Assembly: GCA_040902585.1 (NCBI GenBank)
Contig: JBBDXA010000028.1
Span: 1-49,834, forward strand
Source of the DNA: JBBDXA01 sp040902585
Lineage (GTDB): Bacteria; Planctomycetota; Phycisphaerae; Phycisphaerales; Phycisphaeraceae
DNA length: 49,834 nt
Direction: 5' to 3'
The position numbers were made by a program, and so were the translations under genes. Position 1 is the stretch's first letter; every line of letters begins with the position of its first letter. Of this stretch, positions 7,501 to 14,999 are shown one piece after another. The notes below the pieces were generated by a model that was given only the letters and a program-made list of their open reading frames with translations, was not told the origin of the DNA and searched no databases.

Positions 7501-7797
7501 ATGTACCTCAAATCCATCGCCATGATCCTCTGCCTTGCCGCCACAGGCGCCGCGATTCTCTCGCTGCGACAGCAGCGCTGGCAGGTCGAGCATCAGGTGG
7601 CGAACATGCATCGGCAGATCGAAAACGCTCGCCGAAGCGTGTGGGAGAGCCAGGTGAAAGTCACCGCACAGCTCAAGCCCGCCGCTTTGGAACATCGGAT
7701 CGAAATGGCAAACCTGGACCTGATGCCGCTGACGGGTGCGCCGCCGGCACCGCCGCAACCTGCCCCGCAGCCTGCGCGAACGCCGCGGCGAAGGTAG
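7501..7797 (+). CDS. FtsL-like small division protein
   Basis: This 98-residue bitopic protein starts with a membrane helix (LKSIAMILCLAATGAAIL) followed by a charged helix rich in Gln/Arg (LRQQRWQVEHQVANMHRQIENARRSVWE) that could form a coiled coil, then a Pro-rich tail. FtsL has no strong sequence signature. The call rests on size, topology and position directly before ftsI and after rsmH, where FtsL is normally encoded. FtsL acts with FtsB/DivIC and FtsQ to activate septal FtsWI. It ends 39 bp before the preferred ftsI start, so the two are probably co-transcribed. An unrelated small membrane protein cannot be excluded. Confidence 0.6.
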   Translation: MYLKSIAMILCLAATGAAILSLRQQRWQVEHQVANMHRQIENARRSVWESQVKVTAQLKPAALEHRIEMANLDLMPLTGAPPAPPQPAPQPARTPRRR

Positions 7798-7836
7798 TGA
7801 TCTCGCTCCGCGAGATGGAATGTGCGACGAACAAAC

Positions 7837-10038
7837 ATGAAGCCCACGTTTTACGCCAAGCCGTACACGCCGACGATTCCCGGGCTGTCTTTGCCGCTGG
7901 CGCCGATGCCGCGCGAGAGGAGTGCGGAGGATCGCGCGAAGGCGCAAGCGGCGATGGAGACGTCGGGCGGAGTTGGTGACGCAACAACGGCGCAGACTCC
8001 AAGAGAGACACCCGCGCAGTCACCCGCGCCGCCTGTCGTCGAGCCGCCGATGTCGATTCCACTCGCATCGCAAACGCCGCAGACGAAGCCATCGACGCCG
8101 ATCGTGCCCCCGGCTCCGCCGACGCCACCCGCTGCGCCCAAGCGTCCCGCACCAGCGCTCGCGCCGCAACCGCAGGCTGAGGTCGACAGCGAGCCGCTCA
8201 AGCTGCCGCGTGTCGCCCCGCCGCAGCCGCGCCGTGATACCAAGCCCAAGACAAAGCCCGCGCTCGAAGCACAACCAGAGCCACAGCCCGCCGCGCCCGA
8301 CACGCTCGGCCTGCGCCGCATCGCCATCGTCGGCCGCGTCGTCGCCGCCGTCATCACGCTCGCCATGATCGGCATCATCGCCCGCGTCTATCAGCTTCAG
8401 ACCGATCCCGCGCCGCAGCTCGCTTCGCTCATCAACGCCAAGTATTCCACGCAGGAGTTGCTCGGCCGCCGCGCTCCGCTGCTCGATCGCGAAGGGCGCA
8501 TCCTCGCCGTCACCGGCATCGCCCATCGTCTCTATGTCGATCCGCATCGCGTCGCTGACCTCAGCTCATTCCCCGAGACGCTCGGCTACACCATGGGCTA
8601 CGACCCGGCCTTCGTCGCTCGCCGCATGTACTCGCCGCCCGATCCTGTCACCGGCCGGGCGCGCGATCGTCGCTACGTCGTCATCGATCAGAAGCTGAGC
8701 GAAGAGCAATGGTCCAAGCTTGAACGCTTCCGCCTCGCGGGGATGTACACCGATGTCTGGCTCGACCGCCACTACCCGATGGGCCCTGTCGCCGGTCACG
8801 TCATCGGCTTCGTCGGTCAGGAAGGCCAAGGCTTTGAAGGCGCGGAGCGCATCTTCGATCGTCAGCTCCTCGGCGAGGCAGGCAAGATGACTTACCTGCG
8901 CGACGCGGGGCGAAGGCCGCTTCAGATTGATGCGGATCGTTACCAGCACGCGCGGGATGGCCAGCCGGTGAAGCTTTCGATCGACATCACCATCCAGGCC
9001 ATCGCCGAGGCGGAGCTTGCGAAACAGTGTCAGGAGTTCGGCGCGAAGACGGGTGAACTCATCGTCATGGACCCCAACACGGGCGAGATCCTGGCGATGG
9101 CGAACTACCCGACATTCGATCCCAACGAGTTCGCCACCACGCCTGCCGAGGTGCGGCGCAATCGCTGCGTGACGGATCCTTTTGAGCCGGGCTCGACGTT
9201 CAAGCCTTTCATCTGGGCGATGGCGGTGGAAGGTGGATTCGCGAAGCCGAGCGACATGATCAACACCGATCAGCCGCTGGGCCGGGCCCTGCGCGACACG
9301 CACGCTCACGGCACACTCAGTTGGGAACAGGTGCTCGTGAAATCCAGCAACCGCGGCATGGCGGTGGTCGGCATCCGGATGGGCATTCACAAACTCTTCA
9401 CCGCGGTGAAAGGCTTCGGCTTCGGCGACCTGACGCGCAGCAACATGCCCGGCGAAAGCAAAGGCCTGGTGCATGACGAGAGAAGATGGAACCCGACGTT
9501 CAGCGTGACCAGCGTGCCGATGGGGCAGGAAGTTTCCGTCACGCCGCTGCAACTGGCGCGGGGCTTCTGCGTGTTCGCCAACGATGGCAGACTACCCACG
9601 CCGACGCTGCGGGCGATCGATCCGATGAACCCGGCCGACCCGCACTCGATCGCCATCAGCGAGCGCGTGATCTCCGCGCGCACGGCCCAGATCACCCGCG
9701 ACGCGATGCGCAAGGTCGTCACCGAAGGCACCGGCCGCAAGGCGGACAGCAAGCTGTACGAAATCTTCGGCAAGACCGGCACCGCCCAGGTCGCGTCGAG
9801 CACCGGGCGCGGCTACGAGCCCAATGCTTACACCGGCACGTTCGTCGCGGGCGCGCCGTACGACAACCCCCGGCTGGTCATCGCCTGCGTGATCCACAAG
9901 CCGGATGTGCGCAAGGGATACTACGGCGGCATCGTCGCCGCGCCTGCCGCGATGCGCGTCTTCGAACGCACGCTGGCTTACATGGGGGTGAAGCCGAAGT
10001 CCGCGGAAGAGAATCAGACGGCACTGGCGGGAAGATAA
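7837..10038 (+). CDS. ftsI: Penicillin-binding protein, FtsI/PBP2-type transpeptidase
   Basis: This 733-residue class B PBP cross-links peptidoglycan, probably at the septum. A Pro/Ala-rich cytoplasmic region covers residues 1-160, longer than usual. A membrane helix follows at about 165-186 (IAIVGRVVAAVITLAMIGII), then the dimerisation domain starting at RRAPLLDREGRILAVTG. All three active-site motifs are present: S453-T-F-K456 (GSTFKPF), S503-S-N505 and K646-T-G648 (GKTGTAQ). No PASTA domains are seen. The ATG at 7837 is preferred; an in-frame GTG at 7822 would add five residues. It closes the rsmH-LysM-ftsL-like group, but mur genes do not follow, so the dcw cluster is dispersed here. Confidence 0.92.
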   Translation: MKPTFYAKPYTPTIPGLSLPLAPMPRERSAEDRAKAQAAMETSGGVGDATTAQTPRETPAQSPAPPVVEPPMSIPLASQTPQTKPSTPIVPPAPPTPPAAPKRPAPALAPQPQAEVDSEPLKLPRVAPPQPRRDTKPKTKPALEAQPEPQPAAPDTLGLRRIAIVGRVVAAVITLAMIGIIARVYQLQTDPAPQLASLINAKYSTQELLGRRAPLLDREGRILAVTGIAHRLYVDPHRVADLSSFPETLGYTMGYDPAFVARRMYSPPDPVTGRARDRRYVVIDQKLSEEQWSKLERFRLAGMYTDVWLDRHYPMGPVAGHVIGFVGQEGQGFEGAERIFDRQLLGEAGKMTYLRDAGRRPLQIDADRYQHARDGQPVKLSIDITIQAIAEAELAKQCQEFGAKTGELIVMDPNTGEILAMANYPTFDPNEFATTPAEVRRNRCVTDPFEPGSTFKPFIWAMAVEGGFAKPSDMINTDQPLGRALRDTHAHGTLSWEQVLVKSSNRGMAVVGIRMGIHKLFTAVKGFGFGDLTRSNMPGESKGLVHDERRWNPTFSVTSVPMGQEVSVTPLQLARGFCVFANDGRLPTPTLRAIDPMNPADPHSIAISERVISARTAQITRDAMRKVVTEGTGRKADSKLYEIFGKTGTAQVASSTGRGYEPNAYTGTFVAGAPYDNPRLVIACVIHKPDVRKGYYGGIVAAPAAMRVFERTLAYMGVKPKSAEENQTALAGR

Positions 10039-10040
10039 GC

Positions 10041-10089
10041 GGGGACAGGGGACAGGGGACAGGAGACAGGAGTCAGGAAACAGAAATCA
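10041..10089. repeat. Heptanucleotide tandem repeat (GGGGACA type)
   Basis: Seven 7-nt units follow directly after the ftsI stop, decaying along the array (GGGGACA three times, then GGAGACA, GGAGTCA, GGAAACA, GAAATCA). Confidence 0.85.
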
Positions 10090-10100
10090 AACAAGCGAAA

Positions 10101-10130
10101 GCCCACCCACTCCTGTGGGTGGGTGCCTTT
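10101..10130. terminator. Terminator hairpin between ftsI and the HAD gene
   Basis: CCCACCCAC and GTGGGTGGG form a 9-bp stem with a TCCT loop at 10102-10123, followed by TGCCTTT. It lies between two convergent genes, so it could end ftsI transcription. Confidence 0.6.
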
Positions 10131-10939
10131 CACCGCATCACCTTCAGCATCTCATTCAAATCCTCAAACACCCCATGCGGCCGCACCTTGCCGCCTTCCA
10201 GATCCGCGCGCGTCGCAACACCCGTGAGCACCAGGGCCGTGGTCATGCCCACACTCAGACCGCCGGCCACATCTGATTCCAGATTATCGCCCACGAGCAG
10301 ACAATCCTGTGGCTTCACGTCTAAGCGCTCGCATAGATGCAGGAAAAACTCCGCATCCGGCTTGCCCGCGTAATGCAGCTTGGCGCGGGGCACATCAGCC
10401 GCGAAGGCGAAGAGCGCACCCCAGGCGCCGGAGCCGAACTCGGGCAGGCCGTCGAACATGTAGACGCGATCCGCGCAGCCGATGAGCAGTTCCGCGCCCT
10501 TGCGCAGGTGATGGAGGCCGCAGGTCGCGCGGTCGTAATCGAACTCGATCGAATTCTCGCGCAGGTGCGTGCCGACGCAGACGACATCGACCGGTTCATC
10601 CGGCGATTCGACAAACGTCGCGACATCCGCAAGCTCTTCGTGCAGGGCTTCGCCGGCGAAGTTGAAGACGCGCGGTTTGGTGAAGCGCGAGCGAATCCAA
10701 TCCGCCATCGCCCGGCCGCTGGTGTAGATGCGCTCGGCGGGGACATCAATGCCGATGCCCTGCATGCGGGCGACCTGTTTGCTCATGGTCACCGCGCTGT
10801 TGTTGGTGACCAGGGCAACGGTCTTGCCAAGCGACTGCACATAACGCACCAGTTCAGCCGCCCCAGGCAGGGCGCGGTGATGGATGCACAGCGTGCCATC
10901 GACATCCAGCAGAATCGCGGCGAAGTCAGAGAGTCGCAT
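10130..10939 (-). CDS. HAD-IIA family hydrolase (NagD-like phosphatase)
   Basis: This 269-residue cytosolic phosphatase has HAD motif I DVDGTLC near residue 13 (nucleophile Asp and acid/base Asp), motif II VTNNSA, and the C-terminal VGDNLESDVAGGLSVGMTTALVLTG with the Mg-binding Asp residues. The cap lies between motifs II and III, which is the class IIA (NagD, phosphoglycolate or nitrophenyl phosphatase) arrangement; the ALPGAAELVRYVQSLGK segment is typical. The substrate cannot be told from sequence. The gene is convergent with ftsI and divergent from lutA, separated from the latter by an inverted repeat. Length is normal for the family. Confidence 0.88.
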   Translation of the reverse strand: MRLSDFAAILLDVDGTLCIHHRALPGAAELVRYVQSLGKTVALVTNNSAVTMSKQVARMQGIGIDVPAERIYTSGRAMADWIRSRFTKPRVFNFAGEALHEELADVATFVESPDEPVDVVCVGTHLRENSIEFDYDRATCGLHHLRKGAELLIGCADRVYMFDGLPEFGSGAWGALFAFAADVPRAKLHYAGKPDAEFFLHLCERLDVKPQDCLLVGDNLESDVAGGLSVGMTTALVLTGVATRADLEGGKVRPHGVFEDLNEMLKVMR

Positions 10940-10957
10940 GCATGCAATCCTAAACGT

Positions 10958-11035
10958 TTAGCGGTAGCTCCGCAGGAGCACCGGCCGCAATGCATTGAAC
11001 AGGGTGGCACAGTGCTCCTGCGGAGCGACGGCTAA
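10958..11035. repeat. Imperfect inverted repeat between HAD gene and lutA
   Basis: Arms of 24 bp at 10958-10981 (from TTAGCGGTAGCTCC) and 11012-11035 match in reverse complement with three mismatches around a 30-bp spacer. It fills the divergent intergenic space and may be a mobile palindromic element. Confidence 0.75.
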
Positions 11036-11053
11036 CCAGTTAATATTGATCGC

Positions 11054-11794
11054 ATGAACGTCTCGCTGTTTGTCACCTGCCTCACCGACACCTTCTACCC
11101 GCGCACGGGCATTGCCGTGGTGAAAGTACTCGAATACCTCGGCTGCACCGTGGACTTTCCGCAGGCTCAGACCTGCTGCGGGCAGCCCATGTTCAACAAC
11201 GGGTTCCACGATGACACGCGCGACCTCGCCAAACGCATGATCAGCGTCTTCGAACACAGCGATTACATCATCAGCCCCAGCGGCTCATGCACCGCGATGA
11301 TCCGCGACTATTACCCCGAACTGTTTCACGGCGACCACGCCTGGGAACACGCGGCGAAACACTTCGCCGGTAAGACGTACGAATTCATCGAGTTCCTCGT
11401 CAAGGTGATGAAGATCGATCTCAAACAGCACGGCGTGAAGTGGGACGGCAACGTCACGTACCACTACTCCTGCCACCTGCGCGGCATCGGCGTGACCGAT
11501 GAAGCGGTGCAGGTGATGAAGCAGATCGAAGGCCTCGCCTACACGCCGCTGAACAAGGCCGAGCAATGCTGCGGCTTCGGCGGGACGTTCGCCATGAAGT
11601 ACCCGCAGATCAGCGGATCAATGGTGCGCGACAAGGTCGACTGCATCCGCCAGACGCAGTGCCCGACGGTGATCAGCAACGACGCCGGGTGCACGATGAA
11701 CATCAGCGGCTCCTGCCGGCGCGAAGGCGTGGATGTGAAGTTCAAGAGTTTGGCGGAGGTGATCGCGGAAGGGTTGGGGTTGATGGAGGCGTGA
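11054..11794 (+). CDS. lutA: Lactate utilization protein A, (Fe-S)-binding CCG-domain protein
   Basis: This 246-residue protein consists of two cysteine-rich CCG domains (TCCGQPMFNNGF at about 36-47 and QCCGFGGTFAMKYP at about 173-186, each with upstream Cys partners such as SCTAM and SCHLRG). These bind Fe-S clusters in LutA/YkgE and in GlpC and heterodisulfide-reductase-like proteins. LutA acts with LutB and LutC to oxidise L-lactate to pyruvate with electron transfer to the quinone pool. Length is typical. LutB is encoded 1.5 kb downstream on the same strand, so this was probably one operon now split by inserted genes. No lutC is in the window. Confidence 0.88.
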   Translation: MNVSLFVTCLTDTFYPRTGIAVVKVLEYLGCTVDFPQAQTCCGQPMFNNGFHDDTRDLAKRMISVFEHSDYIISPSGSCTAMIRDYYPELFHGDHAWEHAAKHFAGKTYEFIEFLVKVMKIDLKQHGVKWDGNVTYHYSCHLRGIGVTDEAVQVMKQIEGLAYTPLNKAEQCCGFGGTFAMKYPQISGSMVRDKVDCIRQTQCPTVISNDAGCTMNISGSCRREGVDVKFKSLAEVIAEGLGLMEA

Positions 11795-11800
11795 GCGAGC

Positions 11801-11818
11801 CGGGCCGTATTCGGCCCG
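11801..11818. terminator. Hairpin after lutA
   Basis: CGGGCCG-TATT-CGGCCCG is a perfect 7-bp stem with a 4-nt loop just after the lutA stop. It has no T-run, so termination is uncertain. Confidence 0.4.
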
Positions 11819-11839
11819 ACGAGCCGATATAGTGTTGTC

Positions 11840-12082
11840 ATGGTCGCGAAACAGTCGAATCCCGCCGTGGACAATCTTCTGAACCACTTCCAGATGGACC
11901 GCTCGGCCTTCGCCGTTTACGAGCTTGGCAAAGAGCCCAGGGCAAGCGACTATTGGGTGACGCGGCCCGAGTCGGAACGTCTGACCGCGCTCGAGTACCT
12001 TCGCCAGGTGGCTTATGGCTACGAATCATGTTCACAGCGAATTGAAAGAACTTATAAGGTTCTTGAATTCGGCGAAGGTTGA
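11840..12082 (+). CDS. Small conserved protein, partner of a nucleotidyltransferase module
   Basis: This 80-residue protein ends SERLTALEYLRQVAYGYESCSQRIERTYKVLEFGEG. I recall a family of short proteins with the pattern ...ERLEALEFLRQ..YGYD....RLQRVLEV that are usually encoded directly before, and overlapping, a small nucleotidyltransferase. Here the following overlapping frame does start like such a nucleotidyltransferase but is cut short (see 12015-12104). The YGYES in place of YGYDP is a minor deviation. Function is unknown; a toxin-antitoxin-like role is plausible from the pairing alone. Confidence 0.6.
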   Translation: MVAKQSNPAVDNLLNHFQMDRSAFAVYELGKEPRASDYWVTRPESERLTALEYLRQVAYGYESCSQRIERTYKVLEFGEG

Positions 12083-12104
12083 GTATCTGATCGTGGGCGG
12101 TTGA
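12015..12104 (+). pseudogene. Truncated nucleotidyltransferase-like gene remnant
   Basis: Starting at the ATG at 12015, inside the end of the previous gene and in another frame, 29 codons read MATNHVHSELKEL...SAKVEYLIVGG before a TGA at 12102-12104. The FLNSAKVEYLIVGG segment matches the N-terminal beta-strand and Gly-Gly motif that begins small nucleotidyltransferases, normally continuing YAVAxHG and then a GDLD-type catalytic motif. Everything after GG is missing, and the next gene is in the opposite orientation, so this is the stub of a truncated gene. Confidence 0.6.
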
Positions 12105-12111
12105 GGCGCGT

Positions 12112-12693
12112 TTAACTGATCCCGTCGAATCTCACTGTCACAGCCCGCACGCCGCACTCCGAACAAACGAATAGCTCGTCACCTTCAATGTCGTTCAGAC
12201 CCACAAGTGACGTCGGCTTGGCATTCGCGCAGCAACGTTCATCCGCTATGGGGAGGCGATCTGACAAATGGATGTTGAACGCGCGCCGGCTTCGTATGGA
12301 CCTGACTGTTTCGTCCAGAACGCCCCAGATGAATGCGACGGCCGTGACTCCCGCGATCCACCACCAGCGACTCAGCAAGGCAATCCCGACAATCAACACC
12401 ATCACGATCATTGCAGGCAGTGAGCGACAGCCGCGCTCTAGCACGGGAGCGACACGCCTTCGCGACTCATACATTCCGCCACATTCACGGCAGATGCTCC
12501 AACTCGATTCGATGAGTCGAGCTTCGTCACTCGCAAGTTCGCGCGCGAACCCGAGTTCCTCAAGGGCATCGCGCTCGCCGGGATGAACGAGAAACGACAG
12601 ACTGCCATCATCGTGTTGAAGGGCCAACTCGGCGTCGGGATACTCTGTCTTGTACCCGCAACTTGCACAATGAGTGGAGTAGAGGAGGGCCAT
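12112..12693 (-). CDS. Zinc-ribbon membrane protein of unknown function
   Basis: The 193-residue protein starts MALLYSTHCASCGYKTEYPD. It carries CxxC pairs at CASC and CREC, and a C-terminal CSEC preceded by a CC pair, suggesting zinc-ribbon folds at both ends. Two membrane helices lie in the middle (AMIVMVLIVGIALL and WWWIAGVTAVAFIWGVL). The ATG at 12693 is chosen because upstream sequence in the frame is Arg-rich and non-protein-like. It follows the 109-residue gene by 16 bp on the same strand, so the two are probably co-transcribed. I do not recognise a named family. Confidence 0.65.
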   Translation of the reverse strand: MALLYSTHCASCGYKTEYPDAELALQHDDGSLSFLVHPGERDALEELGFARELASDEARLIESSWSICRECGGMYESRRRVAPVLERGCRSLPAMIVMVLIVGIALLSRWWWIAGVTAVAFIWGVLDETVRSIRSRRAFNIHLSDRLPIADERCCANAKPTSLVGLNDIEGDELFVCSECGVRAVTVRFDGIS

Positions 12694-12709
12694 GATGAGC
12701 TGCCCGAAC

Positions 12710-13039
12710 CTAATGTACTTCGACCACGAACGACACAATCCAGATATCCAGTTGCCGAAAACGCTTCTTGAGCGTCTCCTTGAACGTACGGAAGAACCAG
12801 ATGTTCTCCTGTGAGTCGGGCGCATCGAGAAACAACCGTGAACTCTGGTCGTGGTACGTCTGCCCCTCGTGCAGCCACACGCCGAAAATCTGTTGGGATT
12901 CAAACGACAGTGCCCCGAACTGCTTTCGGAGGTCGCGTTTCGTCTGACCCACGAGCTTGGGCGGAACGGGCGTGCCGTCGTTAAATCGCAGCGGCAGGAG
13001 GATCTCGAAACGCCGACGCATCCGGGTTGAAGTGTTCAT
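12710..13039 (-). CDS. Uncharacterised 109-residue protein
   Basis: The protein (MNTSTRMRRRFEILLPLRFNDG... with PKLVGQTKRDLRKQFGALSFESQQIFGVW in the middle) is soluble and mixed alpha/beta in character, without signal peptide or Cys motifs. Its start overlaps the end of the 76-residue gene upstream (stop at 12981), a sign of translational coupling. I do not recognise the family, though the pattern of an N-terminal strand and a central RKQFG...WxxEG resembles small proteins of defence or toxin-like gene pairs. That is only a hint. Confidence 0.6.
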   Translation of the reverse strand: MNTSTRMRRRFEILLPLRFNDGTPVPPKLVGQTKRDLRKQFGALSFESQQIFGVWLHEGQTYHDQSSRLFLDAPDSQENIWFFRTFKETLKKRFRQLDIWIVSFVVEVH

Positions 13040-13211
13040 AGGTTGCCGGCCCCACAACGGTGAATGAAATGCCTTCCTCAGTCAACGCTTCCAGCGCCGC
13101 CTCCGGCACCATCGTCTCGCCGTTGGCGAACGTCCGGCCGCTGAACCGCTCGGCCAGCAATCCCAGACCTTCATCTTCCGCGTCTTCGTTTGGGAAGCGA
13201 ATGATGACCAT
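12981..13211 (-). CDS. Uncharacterised 76-residue protein
   Basis: A small acidic protein (MVIIRFPNEDAEDEGLGLLAERFSGRTF..., then VPEAALEALTEEGISFTVVGPATYEH). The second half resembles the short helix and strand found at the C-terminus of many small hypothetical proteins ending in a segment like LxxxGIxFxVxGxATYE. It is the first gene of a three-gene minus-strand operon (13211 to 12112), whose second gene overlaps its 3' end by 59 bp. It is divergent from lutB. Function is unknown. Confidence 0.6.
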   Translation of the reverse strand: MVIIRFPNEDAEDEGLGLLAERFSGRTFANGETMVPEAALEALTEEGISFTVVGPATYEHFNPDASAFRDPPAAAI

Positions 13212-13273
13212 GTCAATAGCATAGCACTCGCTCGCCGCGTGACCAATACTTGCCGTTCCGCTATTGTGTGATA

Positions 13274-14824
13274 ATGCACAAAACGGCTGAACATGACGCG
13301 ACCACTGCTCCCGCCGTTGACGCCCAGCCCGTCACCCTCACCGTTCATGGCCACGACCTGCTCTTCCCCCCGCTCCCCTACGACATCCACGCGCGGGCGG
13401 ATCACGCCACGCATGATGCGAAGCTGCAGAAGTTCGTCAATCACGCCACGCTCACGCGCGATGGACTGCGCAAGAAAGCCTGCGGCGAAGCCTTCGGCGA
13501 AAACTACAACGCCATGCGCGAGCTGGCCGGGCAGATCAAGCAGCACACGCTCGATCATCTGGACTATTACCTCGAACGGTTCGTCAATCAGGCGGAGATG
13601 ACGGGCTGCAAGGTTCACTTTGCCGTGGATGGCGATGAAGCGAATCGCATCTGCCTTTCAATCGCCAAGCGCATCGACGCGAAGCTTTGCGTCAAGAGCA
13701 AGTCGATGGTCACCGAGGAAACACTGCTCGTGCCCGAGCTCGAATCCATCGGCTGCGAAACCGTCGAGACCGACCTGGGCGAGTTTATTTTGCAGATCGA
13801 CAACGATGCCCCGAGTCACATCGTCCAGCCCATGATCCACAAGGACCGCGTCGCCACTGCGGAAGCTTTCACGCGCGTGCTGGGCGCGCCTTACACCGAA
13901 GACCCGATCGAGCTGACCAAGATCGCCCGCAAGCACCTGCGCGAAAAATACCGCCAGGCTGATCTGGGCATCAGCGGGGCGAACTTCATGGTCGCGGACA
14001 CCGGCACCATCGTGCTGGTCACCAACGAAGGCAACGGCCGACTCTGCACCAGCGCCCCGCGCGTTCACGTCGCCTTCATCGGCATCGAAAAACTCGTGCC
14101 TTCGCTCGAACACCTGGGCGTGATGCTCAAGCTGCTTTCGCGCAGCGCGACGGGGCAGCCTTTGACGGTGTACACCAACTTCATCACCGGCCCGCGCCGA
14201 GCGCATGAGCATGATGGGCCGGAGGAAGTTCACATCATTCTGGTGGACAACGGCAGAACCGAAGTGCTCAAGGAAGAGACGCGCGAGATGCTGCGCTGCA
14301 TCCGCTGCGGGGCCTGCCTCAACGCCTGCCCGGTCTACCGCAAGATCGGCGGCCACGCCTACGGCTCGGTCTACTCCGGCCCGATCGGCGCGATTCTCAC
14401 GCCTGTTTTCAAAGGGCTGGCGAATTACGCCGACCTGCCCCACGCGTCGAGCCTGTGCGGAGCGTGTTTCGAAGCGTGCCCGGTGAAGATCAACATCCCC
14501 AAGTATCTCATCCAGCTTCGCCGCGACATGATCTCGCGCAAGATCACGAAGTGGTCCGACCGCATGGTGTACAAAGTCTGGGCGTGGTCGCTGAAGAATT
14601 CCTTCACCTATCGCCTGGGCGGCTGGGCCCAGAAAATCTACTTCCGCATGCAGGCGAAGAAGAACGGCTCACTCGCGGCGAACACAAAAAAAGGCGACGA
14701 GTTCGCCGCCCGCGGCTGGGTCAGCAAGATGCCCGGTCAGGGCGCAGGCTGGACGGACGAAAGAGACATGCCCACGCCGCCGGCGAAGAGCTTCCGCGAC
14801 TGGTGGCGGAAGGAACGCGGGTAA
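13274..14824 (+). CDS. lutB: Lactate utilization protein B, LUD domain and 2x[4Fe-4S] ferredoxin
   Basis: This 516-residue iron-sulfur flavin-independent oxidase subunit has an N-terminal LUD domain (SKSMVTEETLLVPELESIG, TDLGEFILQ, GISGANFMVADTGTIVLVTNEGNGRL, typical of LutB/YkgF) and a ferredoxin module with CIRCGACLNACPVY and CGACFEACPVKINIP, each giving CxxCxxC...CP ligands for a 4Fe-4S cluster. It passes electrons from lactate oxidation within the LutABC complex. The ATG at 13274 is chosen; an upstream TTG in frame at 13250 is less likely. It is separated from lutA by about 1.5 kb of unrelated genes, and no lutC follows. Confidence 0.9.
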   Translation: MHKTAEHDATTAPAVDAQPVTLTVHGHDLLFPPLPYDIHARADHATHDAKLQKFVNHATLTRDGLRKKACGEAFGENYNAMRELAGQIKQHTLDHLDYYLERFVNQAEMTGCKVHFAVDGDEANRICLSIAKRIDAKLCVKSKSMVTEETLLVPELESIGCETVETDLGEFILQIDNDAPSHIVQPMIHKDRVATAEAFTRVLGAPYTEDPIELTKIARKHLREKYRQADLGISGANFMVADTGTIVLVTNEGNGRLCTSAPRVHVAFIGIEKLVPSLEHLGVMLKLLSRSATGQPLTVYTNFITGPRRAHEHDGPEEVHIILVDNGRTEVLKEETREMLRCIRCGACLNACPVYRKIGGHAYGSVYSGPIGAILTPVFKGLANYADLPHASSLCGACFEACPVKINIPKYLIQLRRDMISRKITKWSDRMVYKVWAWSLKNSFTYRLGGWAQKIYFRMQAKKNGSLAANTKKGDEFAARGWVSKMPGQGAGWTDERDMPTPPAKSFRDWWRKERG

Positions 14825-14999
14825 ACGAGCGCTCGAACCACGCGTTCCCCTTCCTCGTGCAAAACCTGCACTTCCCTCCCACCGACGATAGCATCGACTC
14901 GGACGGTTGCCTTACATGGAGTTTTCACATGCATCGTCACGCGAAACGTGAACTCCTGGCTGCTAGAATGTGTCGTTCGTTCATCGCTGGAGTGTTGTC

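Noticed and set aside
6031..7947. Long open frame on the minus strand opposite the LysM and ftsL-like genes
   Set aside because: It is Arg/Ala/Gly-rich without domains and lies antisense to clear genes. Such frames are common in GC-rich DNA.
12112..12903. Full-length 263-residue version of the zinc-ribbon protein
   Set aside because: The first 70 residues are Arg/Ser-rich and overlap the 109-residue gene. The ATG at 12693 gives a normal protein start.
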